This document shows positions 22,201 to 30,896 of a stretch of 64,000 nucleotides of DNA, piece by piece. Made by a program: the position numbers and the translations under genes. Numbering within the stretch: the first letter of the stretch is position 1; each line of letters starts with the position of its first letter. The stretch lies in the NCBI GenBank assembly GCA_902609915.1, contig CACLTO010000002.1, positions 1 to 64,000 of the forward strand, in the 5' to 3' direction. Source of the stretch: an uncultured Pelagibacteraceae bacterium. Lineage in GTDB: Bacteria > Pseudomonadota > Alphaproteobacteria > Pelagibacterales > Pelagibacteraceae. Under the pieces are notes generated by a model. It was given only the letters and a program-made list of their open reading frames with translations, did no database searches and was not told where the DNA came from.

Positions 22201-22466
22201 TCAAATTTGTCATTTTTTGATTTATTAAAATAACAATAATGATTAAGTTTTAATTTATTTAATTTTTTAAGTGAAAAAATTGCATTATAAAATTTCTTAA
22301 AATCGATGAAGCTATCTTTAAGAATTAATGTTTCTAAATTTTTAAGTTTAGATAATTTAGACCAATCATCATCTAAATTTATTCCTTCCAATTCTAATAT
22401 TTTAAAATTATACTTAGTATTTAATAAATCTAAATTTGATATTTTATTTGTATCTTCAATATTCAT
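19230..22466 (-). CDS. Giant leucine-rich-repeat-like protein (1078 aa), unknown function
   Basis: Repeated LRR-like units (LSKLKNLETLILKDSFI, LPHFPKLKILKMNFF, CPNLQKIEIRNL, ISKLKKLKTLCIQQYG) either side of a non-LRR central region. Confidence 0.7.
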   Translation of the reverse strand: MNIEDTNKISNLDLLNTKYNFKILELEGINLDDDWSKLSKLKNLETLILKDSFIDFKKFYNAIFSLKKLNKLKLNHYCYFNKSKNDKFEKNSKLSSLKEFCLEFPNLDEPDFEINTYWQKSYQNKHNSITDVPNSHTVFPNLEVIKLINYKTYKQRILKDDEDNKKIFKEIYWNTKLDDFKRFKKLKNIVIDNGNISDLYTNGLDHFVEILEKQKTNFTINNVNNTSKLNLDFKTVNFFCGYKDTRTNLCLQLDNEFLNILKENNIVIDKNVFNISEFDYYKDTYKYGKPYVIKKNKSYEEVIKSNPSSFIFKSCFRFLNISNSGADRGKKLDVMEHLFKNQNKLETIIFDLSKNDKYDGDEDWSADQISFLVKFIYELRLNNKDTQIFIYHPEIKKLLDDKDSSDSFKIHLIYLYNSIKINNLKEKLTILGASDKQLDLLTDKFINENVNQVVVVDDIFYNKSNYFPDQTFINNDQIDDLKSHYPKYINDDDKKWSKLNHLFKYVYEEIIRIIGFSDTDFKPDKNSLILVIKKTAIGKIPNINFKKIYIYFGASLHHVSHQMTYTEKDWNAKKIVGVLVNNNEEGINKIKDKLFSVATNISEKFVLSNDFKDSNLSKEDFLKSTDFTQIVDNIEIKDEKIKNLTHCWIEGVNPWQEKYIKLDEFDKFIPIENLEYLKLSDCLQSENLDLPHFPKLKILKMNFFQNHHRKSLDKVTLSKFENCPNLQKIEIRNLHNFYNKGLFKHTLGYTGYSTNLSYNDTWSYMNVDFSQLHHLNKLEEIRIYPAILASDLSKLRSVENLKTISLSVMHFNKDDHLSIYEPQKEICDQDLSFFKNCKKIEDINLSLGDRPFKDDHYGNISSSYKGSGEFINFINHKIKKLTLNINVDIKNQTIIQDIINNITNRLLSLEELNLTFGIAIRSEYFDYYLSEDKQFSHKLDKQVLDFKKISKLKKLKTLCIQQYGNETYIPFKSINFDQIINIKEIKTLEIMWNSLSFSEFRNARVAFKKEKYDNPKFYDEYIEDYEEDSDYRKNWNRMDHINTDDLDWYSLESKYLDLEKEENKKKYEKKLIIKKKNS

Positions 22467-22520
22467 GGGTTAACTTGTATCAGTAGAATATTATTATTTT
22501 GATATAATTGAAAATATAAA

Positions 22521-24068
22521 ATGAGTAAAATTATTGGTATAGACCTAGGAACTACTTATAGTGCGATTGCACAATTAGATGATTTAGGTACACCAGAGGT
22601 ATTAGCATCTACAGATAATAATAAAAAAATCACAGCAAGTTCTGTTTATATTAAAGATCAAAATATGATCGTTGGTGACAAGGCTCTTGATGCATTAGAA
22701 ACAACTCCAAAACAAGTTGTTACGGAGACTAAAAGGCAAATGGAAAATGATGTAGTTTATTCAGTTGATGAAGGAAAATGGGTAGATAGAGATGAAAAAA
22801 ATAAAGATTATTATTCTCCAGCTCAAATCTCTTCTTTCATATTATCAAAACTTAAAGGTTATGCATCTGATGTTAAGAAAGCAGTCATAACTGTTCCAGC
22901 ATTATTTGCTGAAAAAGCAAGAGTGGCTACATTAGATGCAGCAAAAATGGCTGGGATTGAAGTTATAAGTTTAATCAATGAGCCAACTGCTGCTGCTTGT
23001 TATTATGCAAGTCTGCCAAATGTAAAAAAAATTACAGGTAAAATTTTAGTATTTGATTTAGGGGGTGGAACATTTGATGTAACTGTTTGTGAAGTGCAAG
23101 GGGAAGAAGTTGAGGTAATAACTAGTAGAGGTGATAAATGGCTCGGCGGTAAAGACTTTGACAAAGAATTGATTAATTTAATTAATGAAAAATATAAAAA
23201 TCTAACTGGAAAAGAATTAGATATCGATAATAATTATTCTAAGTATATGGAAGTAGCTGAACAAGTAAAAAGGGTTTTGTCAGTTAGAGATAAACAAATA
23301 GAAACAGTTGATGGACCTGATGGTGCAAAAGAAATAGAAATTACAAAAGCAGAATTCGAACAATCAATACAAACACACATTGAAAAACTTAAAATGCTTA
23401 TGGAAGAAGCTCTTGATGGCAGTGGATTAAAAGCAGAAAATATCAGTCATACATTGCTAGTTGGTGGATCAACTAGAATTCCAATAATTACAAAAACCAT
23501 TGAACAGGTGATGAAAAAACCTCCATTGAAAGGTGTAAATGTTGATGAGGCTGTAGCTGCAGGGGCTGCAATTTATGCAGGTTTAAAATCAAAAAAAAAT
23601 TTAAATGAGGCACAAAAAAAAGCAATTTCAAACGTTAAACTTCAAGATGTTTGTAATTTTTATTTAGGAACATTAGTTCAAGAAGACGATCCTGTTTTGA
23701 ATAGATCAGTTACCAGTAATTTAATTTTGATAGATCGAGATACCGCTTTACCAGCAACGAAAAGTTCAAGGTTAGTAACACTCCATGATGATCAAGAGTC
23801 TATCTCGATAGATATTACTCAAAGTGAGGGAAGAGAAAGAAACAGAGAATTTGTAAATATTATTCACCAAGGTGAACTTAAATTCCCTGACAAAAAGCCT
23901 AAAGGTAGACCTATCGATGTAACTTACACTTATGACACTTCTGGTAAACTTCATTGTATTTTTGAGGACGAAGCAACTAAGGAAAAATACGAAGTATCAA
24001 TAAGACCAGAGTCTGCAGAAGATTTAAGAAAAAACTATGAAGCTATTGAGCACATAGTAATTGAATAA
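22521..24068 (+). CDS. Hsp70/DnaK-family chaperone lacking the C-terminal helical lid (515 aa)
   Basis: IGIDLGTTYSAIA, VFDLGGGTFDVTV, INEPTAAACYYA, LLVGGSTRIPI; ends after a beta-type substrate-binding region. Confidence 0.92.
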   Translation: MSKIIGIDLGTTYSAIAQLDDLGTPEVLASTDNNKKITASSVYIKDQNMIVGDKALDALETTPKQVVTETKRQMENDVVYSVDEGKWVDRDEKNKDYYSPAQISSFILSKLKGYASDVKKAVITVPALFAEKARVATLDAAKMAGIEVISLINEPTAAACYYASLPNVKKITGKILVFDLGGGTFDVTVCEVQGEEVEVITSRGDKWLGGKDFDKELINLINEKYKNLTGKELDIDNNYSKYMEVAEQVKRVLSVRDKQIETVDGPDGAKEIEITKAEFEQSIQTHIEKLKMLMEEALDGSGLKAENISHTLLVGGSTRIPIITKTIEQVMKKPPLKGVNVDEAVAAGAAIYAGLKSKKNLNEAQKKAISNVKLQDVCNFYLGTLVQEDDPVLNRSVTSNLILIDRDTALPATKSSRLVTLHDDQESISIDITQSEGRERNREFVNIIHQGELKFPDKKPKGRPIDVTYTYDTSGKLHCIFEDEATKEKYEVSIRPESAEDLRKNYEAIEHIVIE

Positions 24069-26715
24069 TTATTTTGTGATTAAAAAAAAAGATATTAAAA
24101 AAGATCCCCAAAGACTTAAACATTCAGTAAGGTTTGACATAGAATTTTTTTTAGATCCAAAGGAAAAAAAAGTCAAAAAATTATTAATAGTATTTGTTCA
24201 AAAAGGAGGAATTGCTGATAAAAAATTCTTAATTGGTGACGTAATTAAATCTGTTAATGGTGTTACGGTTACAAATAGAATTGAATTAGATAATGAGGTA
24301 AATAAAATAGATTGGGGGGATGAAGTTATTTTTGATGTAGAAAGAAAAAATAAAATACAGGAAGTAAAGATTAAAACATTATCTTTTGATAATTATAGAA
24401 AAAACCATACAGTTTGGGCAATAGATCTTAAAAAAGAAAAAAATCAAATGATTATTGATAGTTATGGTATTGAATACAATTACCATGATTATGTAGAAAA
24501 AGGAGACATATTATTAGAAATCAATTCTGTAGAAATAAACTCTCTTGATGATTTCAATAAAGAAAAATCAAAATATAAAGTTGGTGATACTATTGAGTTT
24601 AAAATAAAAAGAAAAAAAATTTCTCAGATAAAAAAATTTGAGATCAAATTAATAAATTTTAAAAAAGCAATAGAATTGAACAAAAAGTCATGTGATGACT
24701 ATTGGTTAAAAAAAGCAGGATCACTATTGTTTAAAGAGTGGGTGGATGCAGACTATGGTTACAACCATGAAGATTGGTGGGGAAGACGTGAGGAAATTTT
24801 AAAGTTAGAAACTATTGCAGAACGTTTTTCTGATTCAAGACATTCTTATAATTCTGACTATATAAAAGATTGGAAAAACAAAGATGCCAAACTACTTACA
24901 AGCTTATTAAAACCTGAATACAAAGATATCAATTTCAAACTTAATTTTTTTAGTTTGATTTTTAATTCAAAAATTATTTCAAAATTAAGAAGTCTGAATT
25001 TAAAAAAAGAGTGTTGCTATTCATATATTTTAACAGGAAAAGCTGTTGGCGGAGATTTGGATAAAGATGTACCTGCAAATATTAAAAATTTTGAAAAATT
25101 AATTTCTGTCAAAGATAAAAAAAAGGAAGTATTCGTTGATGAAATTTCAGAAACATCCTTAAACTTTTTTTTTAATGAAATGGTTGATAAAAAAAAAAAT
25201 ATTTTTATCAAATATGAATCAGATAAGAAGTTTTGGCAATTTTCAAATAAAAAAAAAGCAGAGCTTTCCACTAAACCTACTTTAGAAAATTTTAATAATA
25301 TTGGTTTTGAAAATATTGCAAATATTTTTGAACATTGGTTAATATCAAAGTATAGATTTAATAAAGCTCAATCTAAGTTAGCAGTGGACGATTTCTGTAA
25401 AAGTTTTTTTTTAGAATACCCAGATTTTAATATTGAGAGAATAAAGGAGATTGAAAAAATGGATCTTCAAGTTGAGCCAGAATATGATGAAGATGATTAT
25501 GATTCCGATTACCAAGATAAAATTTATGTGTCAACAAGTGTCACTAAAAAGAAAGTTGCTGGAAAAGAGTCATTTGTGGTTAAATTGAATAATTTACCTA
25601 CTGATGAAGAAATAGAAAATCATACTGTTGGAGGAAAAAAAATATATCTAAAAATTTATGTTTATGATGTAACAGATTTAGATGAAGATAAATACTTCAA
25701 GATTCAAGACAATGGTGAAGATACAGGTCAATATTTTCTTAACAATTGTCATGTAGTTAAAACAGAAGATTTATCATGGTCTGAAGGTAACGGAATTTTA
25801 GTTCAAACTACAGAATTGGAAACTTATGGAATGACACAACTATCTGAATTGGCTTTTCCATACTCAAAATTACAATTACCAAAATATGGAAAAAGAAAAC
25901 TATCTTTTAGAACTTTTATTTGCAACGAAAATCAAAAATTTGATGAAAACAACGGAAGATTTATTAGTTACGATAATCCATCTTTTAGAGCAGAAGAATA
26001 TTTTTTAGAAAGTTATTCAGAAGGATTTGATGAATATAATGATTATCCAGATATTTTATCCTATTCATCTTCTGAAATAGAAGTTGAGTACAAACAGCCA
26101 GGATATTTAGAAATTAATAGACGTAAATATAATGATCTAAAAATTGCTTTAAGCTTAGCTTTAAACCAGGATGATAAAAATAATCAGAAAGCTAATTTAG
26201 AAAAAATTAAAGACTCAGTGAGATATGGCGATTTTACTGTTGAGGGAAATATCTATAAAATACTTAGTTTGAAAAAAAATTATGAAAAATCTTTAAATGA
26301 AAAATTAAATTTAGATAATATTTTAAAAGATTTAAAGAAAAATTCTGTAATACACGAAAGATATGAAATAATAGATTTTTTACTTAACCTAGCTACACAA
26401 GATGAAACTTTTAATAGTAAAGAAAATAAATTCATAGACAAGGTTTCAAAAGAACTAGAATTAAATAAAGAGAAATATCAAGAAATTAAAAAACAAAAAA
26501 CTTCATCTGTAAAATTTGTAGATTTTGGCGATGAGGTAGAAGAAAGTGTATTTGGGATTAATAAAGATATGACTAAAGATGAGAAGCTTAAAATTTTAAG
26601 AAAAGAATATAGTAGATGGAATGCTCTAACAAATAATACTGACAAAATGATCAGAGAAAGAGCTAAAGAAATGAGAGATTTAGCGGCAAATTTAAGATCT
26701 CAATATAATAAATAA
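24061..26715 (+). CDS. Hsp70-partner candidate: two PDZ-like domains plus TerB-like/helical C-terminus (884 aa)
   Basis: TTG start overlapping the hsp70 stop; PDZ-like GGIADKKFLIGDVIKSVNGVTV and YVEKGDILLEINSVEI; C-terminal acidic helical region (DFLLNLATQDETFNSKENKFIDKVSKELEL) and FGINKDMTKDEKLKILRKEYSRWNALT. Confidence 0.65.
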   Translation: MNNYFVIKKKDIKKDPQRLKHSVRFDIEFFLDPKEKKVKKLLIVFVQKGGIADKKFLIGDVIKSVNGVTVTNRIELDNEVNKIDWGDEVIFDVERKNKIQEVKIKTLSFDNYRKNHTVWAIDLKKEKNQMIIDSYGIEYNYHDYVEKGDILLEINSVEINSLDDFNKEKSKYKVGDTIEFKIKRKKISQIKKFEIKLINFKKAIELNKKSCDDYWLKKAGSLLFKEWVDADYGYNHEDWWGRREEILKLETIAERFSDSRHSYNSDYIKDWKNKDAKLLTSLLKPEYKDINFKLNFFSLIFNSKIISKLRSLNLKKECCYSYILTGKAVGGDLDKDVPANIKNFEKLISVKDKKKEVFVDEISETSLNFFFNEMVDKKKNIFIKYESDKKFWQFSNKKKAELSTKPTLENFNNIGFENIANIFEHWLISKYRFNKAQSKLAVDDFCKSFFLEYPDFNIERIKEIEKMDLQVEPEYDEDDYDSDYQDKIYVSTSVTKKKVAGKESFVVKLNNLPTDEEIENHTVGGKKIYLKIYVYDVTDLDEDKYFKIQDNGEDTGQYFLNNCHVVKTEDLSWSEGNGILVQTTELETYGMTQLSELAFPYSKLQLPKYGKRKLSFRTFICNENQKFDENNGRFISYDNPSFRAEEYFLESYSEGFDEYNDYPDILSYSSSEIEVEYKQPGYLEINRRKYNDLKIALSLALNQDDKNNQKANLEKIKDSVRYGDFTVEGNIYKILSLKKNYEKSLNEKLNLDNILKDLKKNSVIHERYEIIDFLLNLATQDETFNSKENKFIDKVSKELELNKEKYQEIKKQKTSSVKFVDFGDEVEESVFGINKDMTKDEKLKILRKEYSRWNALTNNTDKMIRERAKEMRDLAANLRSQYNK

Positions 26716-26719
26716 TTTA

Positions 26720-27850
26720 CTATAATTTTATCGTTTCAATTAATTTTTTTAAAATAGAACTTGCATCCTTATTATGATTATCAGACTCAGCAAATATTTC
26801 TTTTAAAGTAGATATTATTTTTTGTTTATCAGATTTCATTAAAATTTTAGCTTCATTAAAGGCATTTTCTATTCTTTTTTCTACTACAGACATCTTTGAT
26901 ATATTCAAAAGACTTTTTATACTTACTGCTGCTTTTTCTCCAAATCTCTTTTTGAATTTTTCTTGTTCGTCTTTAGAAAACTTTTTATCTGCAAGATAGA
27001 TACTTAATGAGCCCCATAATAAAGCTTTATTAATTATTTCTTTATTAGAGTTATCTAATTCATTTCCAGTTACTTTTTTTATACTTTCATTAATCTTTCT
27101 ATCAACCACTTTTAAATCATAGATACCTTTTTTGTCTGTTTTGAAAAATTCGTTATATTCATGGCTCATTGAGAACCATATTAAAGCCTGCATTCGATTA
27201 AGAAATGTTGGATGAGTTGCATAAAGTAAATTTTTATTTCCTTGTAACTCTTTTAACTCTCTCAATTGATCTAAGTAAGAACTAAAATTAAAAGATATGT
27301 GTTCATCACTAAGACCTGTGGAAATTTTCAGCATTGCTCTTAAAGAATTTTCAATACTTCCTGAGCCTAATAAACCAGCACGATCAGCTGATATTTCTGC
27401 AGCCCTACTTAAATTAAGAAAATTAAGATATTCAGTTCTGGTTCTTGCTTTTTCAATAGGTGGATAAAGGCTATGTTGATAATAAAAATGAGAAATCTCA
27501 TGGGCAATAACGCTCTCTAATTCACCTGAATTTAGTAATTCAACCATTTTCGAGGTAATAATTATTTCTGCATTCAAACTTTGAGGCATCATTGCACAAG
27601 CTGCTTGGGTTTGAATGTGATTTGCAGTGATAAAAAAATTAAAGTTATTTTTAACACCAAGTCTTTTAAAAACATTGTCGATGGAACTGGCAATTTTTGG
27701 AAATAAGTTTTCACTTACTTTAACTGAACTTGATAACAAATTTCTCAAGTTTTCATTATTAAAATTTTTGGTCTCGTTTTTGTTATTTTGAACAATTCCT
27801 AATTCATTCAAATCATCATAGGTATATCTAAATCTATCTAAAAAATTCAT
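26720..27850 (-). CDS. M48-like zinc metallopeptidase with TerB-like C-terminus
   Basis: HEISH motif in SVIAHEISHFYYQH, downstream EISADRAGLL; C-terminal YLADKKFSKDEQEKFKKRFG. Confidence 0.8.
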   Translation of the reverse strand: MNFLDRFRYTYDDLNELGIVQNNKNETKNFNNENLRNLLSSSVKVSENLFPKIASSIDNVFKRLGVKNNFNFFITANHIQTQAACAMMPQSLNAEIIITSKMVELLNSGELESVIAHEISHFYYQHSLYPPIEKARTRTEYLNFLNLSRAAEISADRAGLLGSGSIENSLRAMLKISTGLSDEHISFNFSSYLDQLRELKELQGNKNLLYATHPTFLNRMQALIWFSMSHEYNEFFKTDKKGIYDLKVVDRKINESIKKVTGNELDNSNKEIINKALLWGSLSIYLADKKFSKDEQEKFKKRFGEKAAVSIKSLLNISKMSVVEKRIENAFNEAKILMKSDKQKIISTLKEIFAESDNHNKDASSILKKLIETIKL

Positions 27851-27873
27851 TTATTTATGTGTTTTTAAATGTT

Positions 27874-28467
27874 TCATAATAATATTTTTTTCTGTCTTTC
27901 CCTTCTTTGATATTCTCTATCTCTTTCTTTCTTTATTTCCCATTCTTCATCAGAAATATTTTTCCATCTTTTCTTTGCTGCAATCATATCGTATTTCTTT
28001 TTATGTTTTCTTTGCTCAACTGACATATTTTCATAATATTTTATATTCCTCTCATTTTTTTTTTCTTTTTGTTTATCAGTTAAGTTTTCATAAATTTTTT
28101 TATCATATGCTCTCTTTTCACTTTCGCTCATATTGTCTCTTATTTGCTTGGTGGATGCTCTGTTTCTAAGTATATATAAATCTATTTTTCCACTATTAAA
28201 TTCACTAATACTATTTGTTGTTGAGTGCATTATTATTTTATTGATATTTGATCTTTTGCCGATTTGATAAAATTTTAAAGAATTTCTCTCAGTTTCTTTC
28301 CTTGTAAGAAGAGCACTTCTTTTATTCAGATTTAACTTGCCCTCACCTCTAAAATCTTTCTTGGTCCAAGTGGGATGTTTATCAATTATTTTTTGAATTT
28401 CCTCATCACTTCTTAATTTCCATTGATTGTGACCTTCTGGATTTCTGTTATAGTTTTTTTTTTTCAA
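27874..28467 (-). CDS. Highly charged protein with degenerate N-[MLI]-[ST] repeats, unknown function
   Basis: ORF in a tight minus-strand operon; four repeat-like units (NMSESEKRAY, NLTDKQKEKK, NMSVEQRKHK, NISDEEWEIK). Confidence 0.6.
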   Translation of the reverse strand: MKKKNYNRNPEGHNQWKLRSDEEIQKIIDKHPTWTKKDFRGEGKLNLNKRSALLTRKETERNSLKFYQIGKRSNINKIIMHSTTNSISEFNSGKIDLYILRNRASTKQIRDNMSESEKRAYDKKIYENLTDKQKEKKNERNIKYYENMSVEQRKHKKKYDMIAAKKRWKNISDEEWEIKKERDREYQRRERQKKILL

Positions 28468-28468
28468 A

Positions 28469-28648
28469 TTATTCTATTAGATCTTTCCAACTTTTTTCAG
28501 CTTCAGAATTAGAGTTATCGTTATTTTTATTACTATCTTTTTCTTTTTTCATTTCTTTATAGAGATTAATAAAATCTTGTCTGGAACCTTTTTTCTTCCC
28601 CATTTCTCTAAATTTATTCGTCCATTTATTTCTATTTTTTTTATCCAT
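28469..28648 (-). CDS. Small charged protein (59 aa), absent from the ORF track
   Basis: ATG at 28648 to TAA at 28469: MDKKNRNKWTNKFREMGKKKGSRQDFINLYKEMKKEKDSNKNNDNSNSEAEKSWKDLIE; fills the operon gap exactly. Confidence 0.6.
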   Translation of the reverse strand: MDKKNRNKWTNKFREMGKKKGSRQDFINLYKEMKKEKDSNKNNDNSNSEAEKSWKDLIE

Positions 28649-28649
28649 T

Positions 28650-29738
28650 TTATTTTTTATTTATTTTCCATTTCATTATAAATGCCTCGACTCCAATCTT
28701 TTTAATTTCTTCATACAATTCTTCTAAATTATTTTCACTTGTTTCATTTAATTCAATTACATCTTCAATATTCTTTTTAGTTAGTTCTAGTTTCTTTCTT
28801 TTTTTTTCAGCAATATTTATTTGTTGCATAAGTATATTTGTAACCTCAGGACTTTCGATGAATTTGATAGCTGATAATACGTTATCTTTACTGCCTTCAT
28901 TTTGTTTATTTTTTTCAGCTAAATACCATCTTTGTGTAGTAGCAAGAGCTCTTAGAGCAGTAAAATCATATTTACATATAAATATACTACCTTTATGAGC
29001 ATAAGGCACATCTTTTGGAAAATCTTTGGGTGTTGTTCGGGTAAATATAATGCCAACATCAGATTTTGAGTCTTTCATGTCGTTTTGAAGTTTTATAATC
29101 CAATCATTACTCCAAGCCTTAGTATTTTTTCTCTCATAAAGTATTTTTGCAACGACCATATCATCTTCTTTAATTTCTTGTAACCAGTCACCACCAGCTA
29201 CACCTTTGGCATATTCAGCAATTTTATCATTTTTATCATTGAATATTTTTTTTAAAAAATCACCTAATTGCATTTCTGAGGATGAGCCTTGATCAACAGT
29301 AGTGCCCTGTGTCATTTTTTTTCGAAGATCTTCAACTGTTGCAATGTATCTCTGCTCTTTTAGTTGCCACAGTTTTTTTTCCTCGTCTTTTTGTTCTTTT
29401 AAATTTTCTTTTTGTTCTTTAAGTTTAGTCTCATAAAGAGTTTCATAATGCTCTTTATTTTCTTTATCTAAATTTTTAACTTTTGTATCAACAGCCTCTT
29501 TTACAGCTTTTTTAATATCATTTTCTTTTTGTTCGTTAATTGATTTAATTTGGTTTTCCTTTTCTTTATTTGAATCTTCTAAATCTTTTAATTTCTTTAA
29601 ATTTTCTTTTAATTTTTGACCTTCTTCTTTTTTAATTCTATCTCTTGTATTTGTCTCTATTTCTCTTAAATGTGAAGACAAACCATCTTCCATCGGAAAC
29701 TCTTTTTTACAATGTGGACATTTTATTGTTTGGCTCAT
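28650..29738 (-). CDS. DUF2130-like protein: zinc-finger plus coiled coil plus nuclease-like C-terminus
   Basis: N-terminal CPHCKKEF; coiled coil; SSSEMQLGDFLKKIF...GGDWLQEI...ILYERKNTKAWSNDWIIKLQ. Confidence 0.8.
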   Translation of the reverse strand: MSQTIKCPHCKKEFPMEDGLSSHLREIETNTRDRIKKEEGQKLKENLKKLKDLEDSNKEKENQIKSINEQKENDIKKAVKEAVDTKVKNLDKENKEHYETLYETKLKEQKENLKEQKDEEKKLWQLKEQRYIATVEDLRKKMTQGTTVDQGSSSEMQLGDFLKKIFNDKNDKIAEYAKGVAGGDWLQEIKEDDMVVAKILYERKNTKAWSNDWIIKLQNDMKDSKSDVGIIFTRTTPKDFPKDVPYAHKGSIFICKYDFTALRALATTQRWYLAEKNKQNEGSKDNVLSAIKFIESPEVTNILMQQINIAEKKRKKLELTKKNIEDVIELNETSENNLEELYEEIKKIGVEAFIMKWKINKK

Positions 29739-30452
29739 TTAATTTTCTTTATTTTTTTTTTCATTATACCATCTACAATTATCACAATCATCACCCGAAT
29801 TTGGCATTTTTTCAGATTCTAAACAATTCTTTAAATCAACCAAACTATCTTCAATATAATCTGTTTTTAATTTATAAGATAATAGTGTTGTTTTAAAATT
29901 GACTTTTTTATTAAATGTTTTTTGACTTTCATCTTGAGCATTGCAAATCAACCAATAACCAGTGTCGTGAACTTTAAAGTCATTAAGTTTTAAAAGATAA
30001 GCGTAAAAATCAAGCTGTCTTAGATAGGACTTGTGATAATGTTTATCAGATGAAGTATATTCTTCTAATTTTTTATTAGATGTTGCTTTATAATCCAAAA
30101 CAACAATTTCATCGGTATCTTTGTTTAACCATAAGTCGTCTAAAGCTCCAAAGATTTCTATATCAGTTTTTTTTGACCTAGCCCTAACACCAACTCTATT
30201 AAACCTGTATTTTTTTAAAGTCTCTGGATCAAGACCATTGTAGGGAATAAAATTTAATTCATATTCTTTAAATATTGGATGGGGTTCACCTTTTGCTCGT
30301 AATTCATCAAATTCCTCTTTTAATAAAGCGTCTACTCTAGAATTAATTGGATGACCTGGAGTACCCGGAGGTTTGATTTGATGCTTTTCTAAAAGATAAA
30401 AACACAAAGGACATTTTATAAAGCTATCCCACTTAGATCTACTTATTGCCAT
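29739..30452 (-). CDS. PD-(D/E)XK nuclease, RecB/Cas4-like
   Basis: SRSKWDSFIKCPLCFYL, IFGALDDLWL...IVVLDYKATS, SYLRQLDFYAYLL, C-terminal CDNC. Confidence 0.82.
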   Translation of the reverse strand: MAISRSKWDSFIKCPLCFYLLEKHQIKPPGTPGHPINSRVDALLKEEFDELRAKGEPHPIFKEYELNFIPYNGLDPETLKKYRFNRVGVRARSKKTDIEIFGALDDLWLNKDTDEIVVLDYKATSNKKLEEYTSSDKHYHKSYLRQLDFYAYLLKLNDFKVHDTGYWLICNAQDESQKTFNKKVNFKTTLLSYKLKTDYIEDSLVDLKNCLESEKMPNSGDDCDNCRWYNEKKNKEN

Positions 30453-30738
30453 AAGTTCTCCAATTTTTATTCTCTTTTAATTTTTTTGATAAAACTATCA
30501 TCTCTATCTCATTTTTTTTATAATCATGTCTTATCCTTAAGTAATGTACTAATCTCAATAGATTATATGGTAAAAAATATATGTTTAAAATAAGTTTTAA
30601 GACAGGCCTTGTTTTGTAAAATTCTTGATCGGCTTGTTTTGTAATTTCCTTGTTAACTAAATACATGTCAATATCATGTTTCCAGCTTTTACAGTAAGTT
30701 AGACGATCTTTAAGTTTATTTTTAAAATAGTTATTCAT
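30439..30738 (-). CDS. Small basic hypothetical protein
   Basis: Operon ORF; ATG 30738 (MNNYFKNKL) gives an ATGA overlap with the upstream small ORF, so the track start at 30768 is probably too long. Confidence 0.5.
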   Translation of the reverse strand: MNNYFKNKLKDRLTYCKSWKHDIDMYLVNKEITKQADQEFYKTRPVLKLILNIYFLPYNLLRLVHYLRIRHDYKKNEIEMIVLSKKLKENKNWRTYGNK

Positions 30739-30896
30739 TTTACATACCTCGCAATTTGTTTGTAGCATTGTGGTTTGACTGAAGATTTACCTAGGATTTT
30801 AACTTCCTCATTTTTATAATAGTAAATCCAATAATAGTGTTGATCATTTTTTTCATCAAAAACTTCCTCTATCCTAATTTCTGTTATCTTATCCAT
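30735..30896 (-). CDS. Small protein (53 aa), absent from the ORF track
   Basis: MDKITEIRIEEVFDEKNDQHYYWIYYYKNEEVKILGKSSVKPQCYKQIARYVK; translationally coupled at both ends (TAATG and ATGA). Confidence 0.6.
   Translation of the reverse strand: MDKITEIRIEEVFDEKNDQHYYWIYYYKNEEVKILGKSSVKPQCYKQIARYVK

Noticed and set aside
22521-24068. Housekeeping dnaK
   Set aside because: Lacks the helical lid, is island-borne, has an atypical partner and no grpE or canonical dnaJ adjacent; more likely a specialised Hsp70
28650-30452. CRISPR adaptation module (Cas4-like nuclease)
   Set aside because: No cas1, cas2 or spaced direct-repeat array seen in the window
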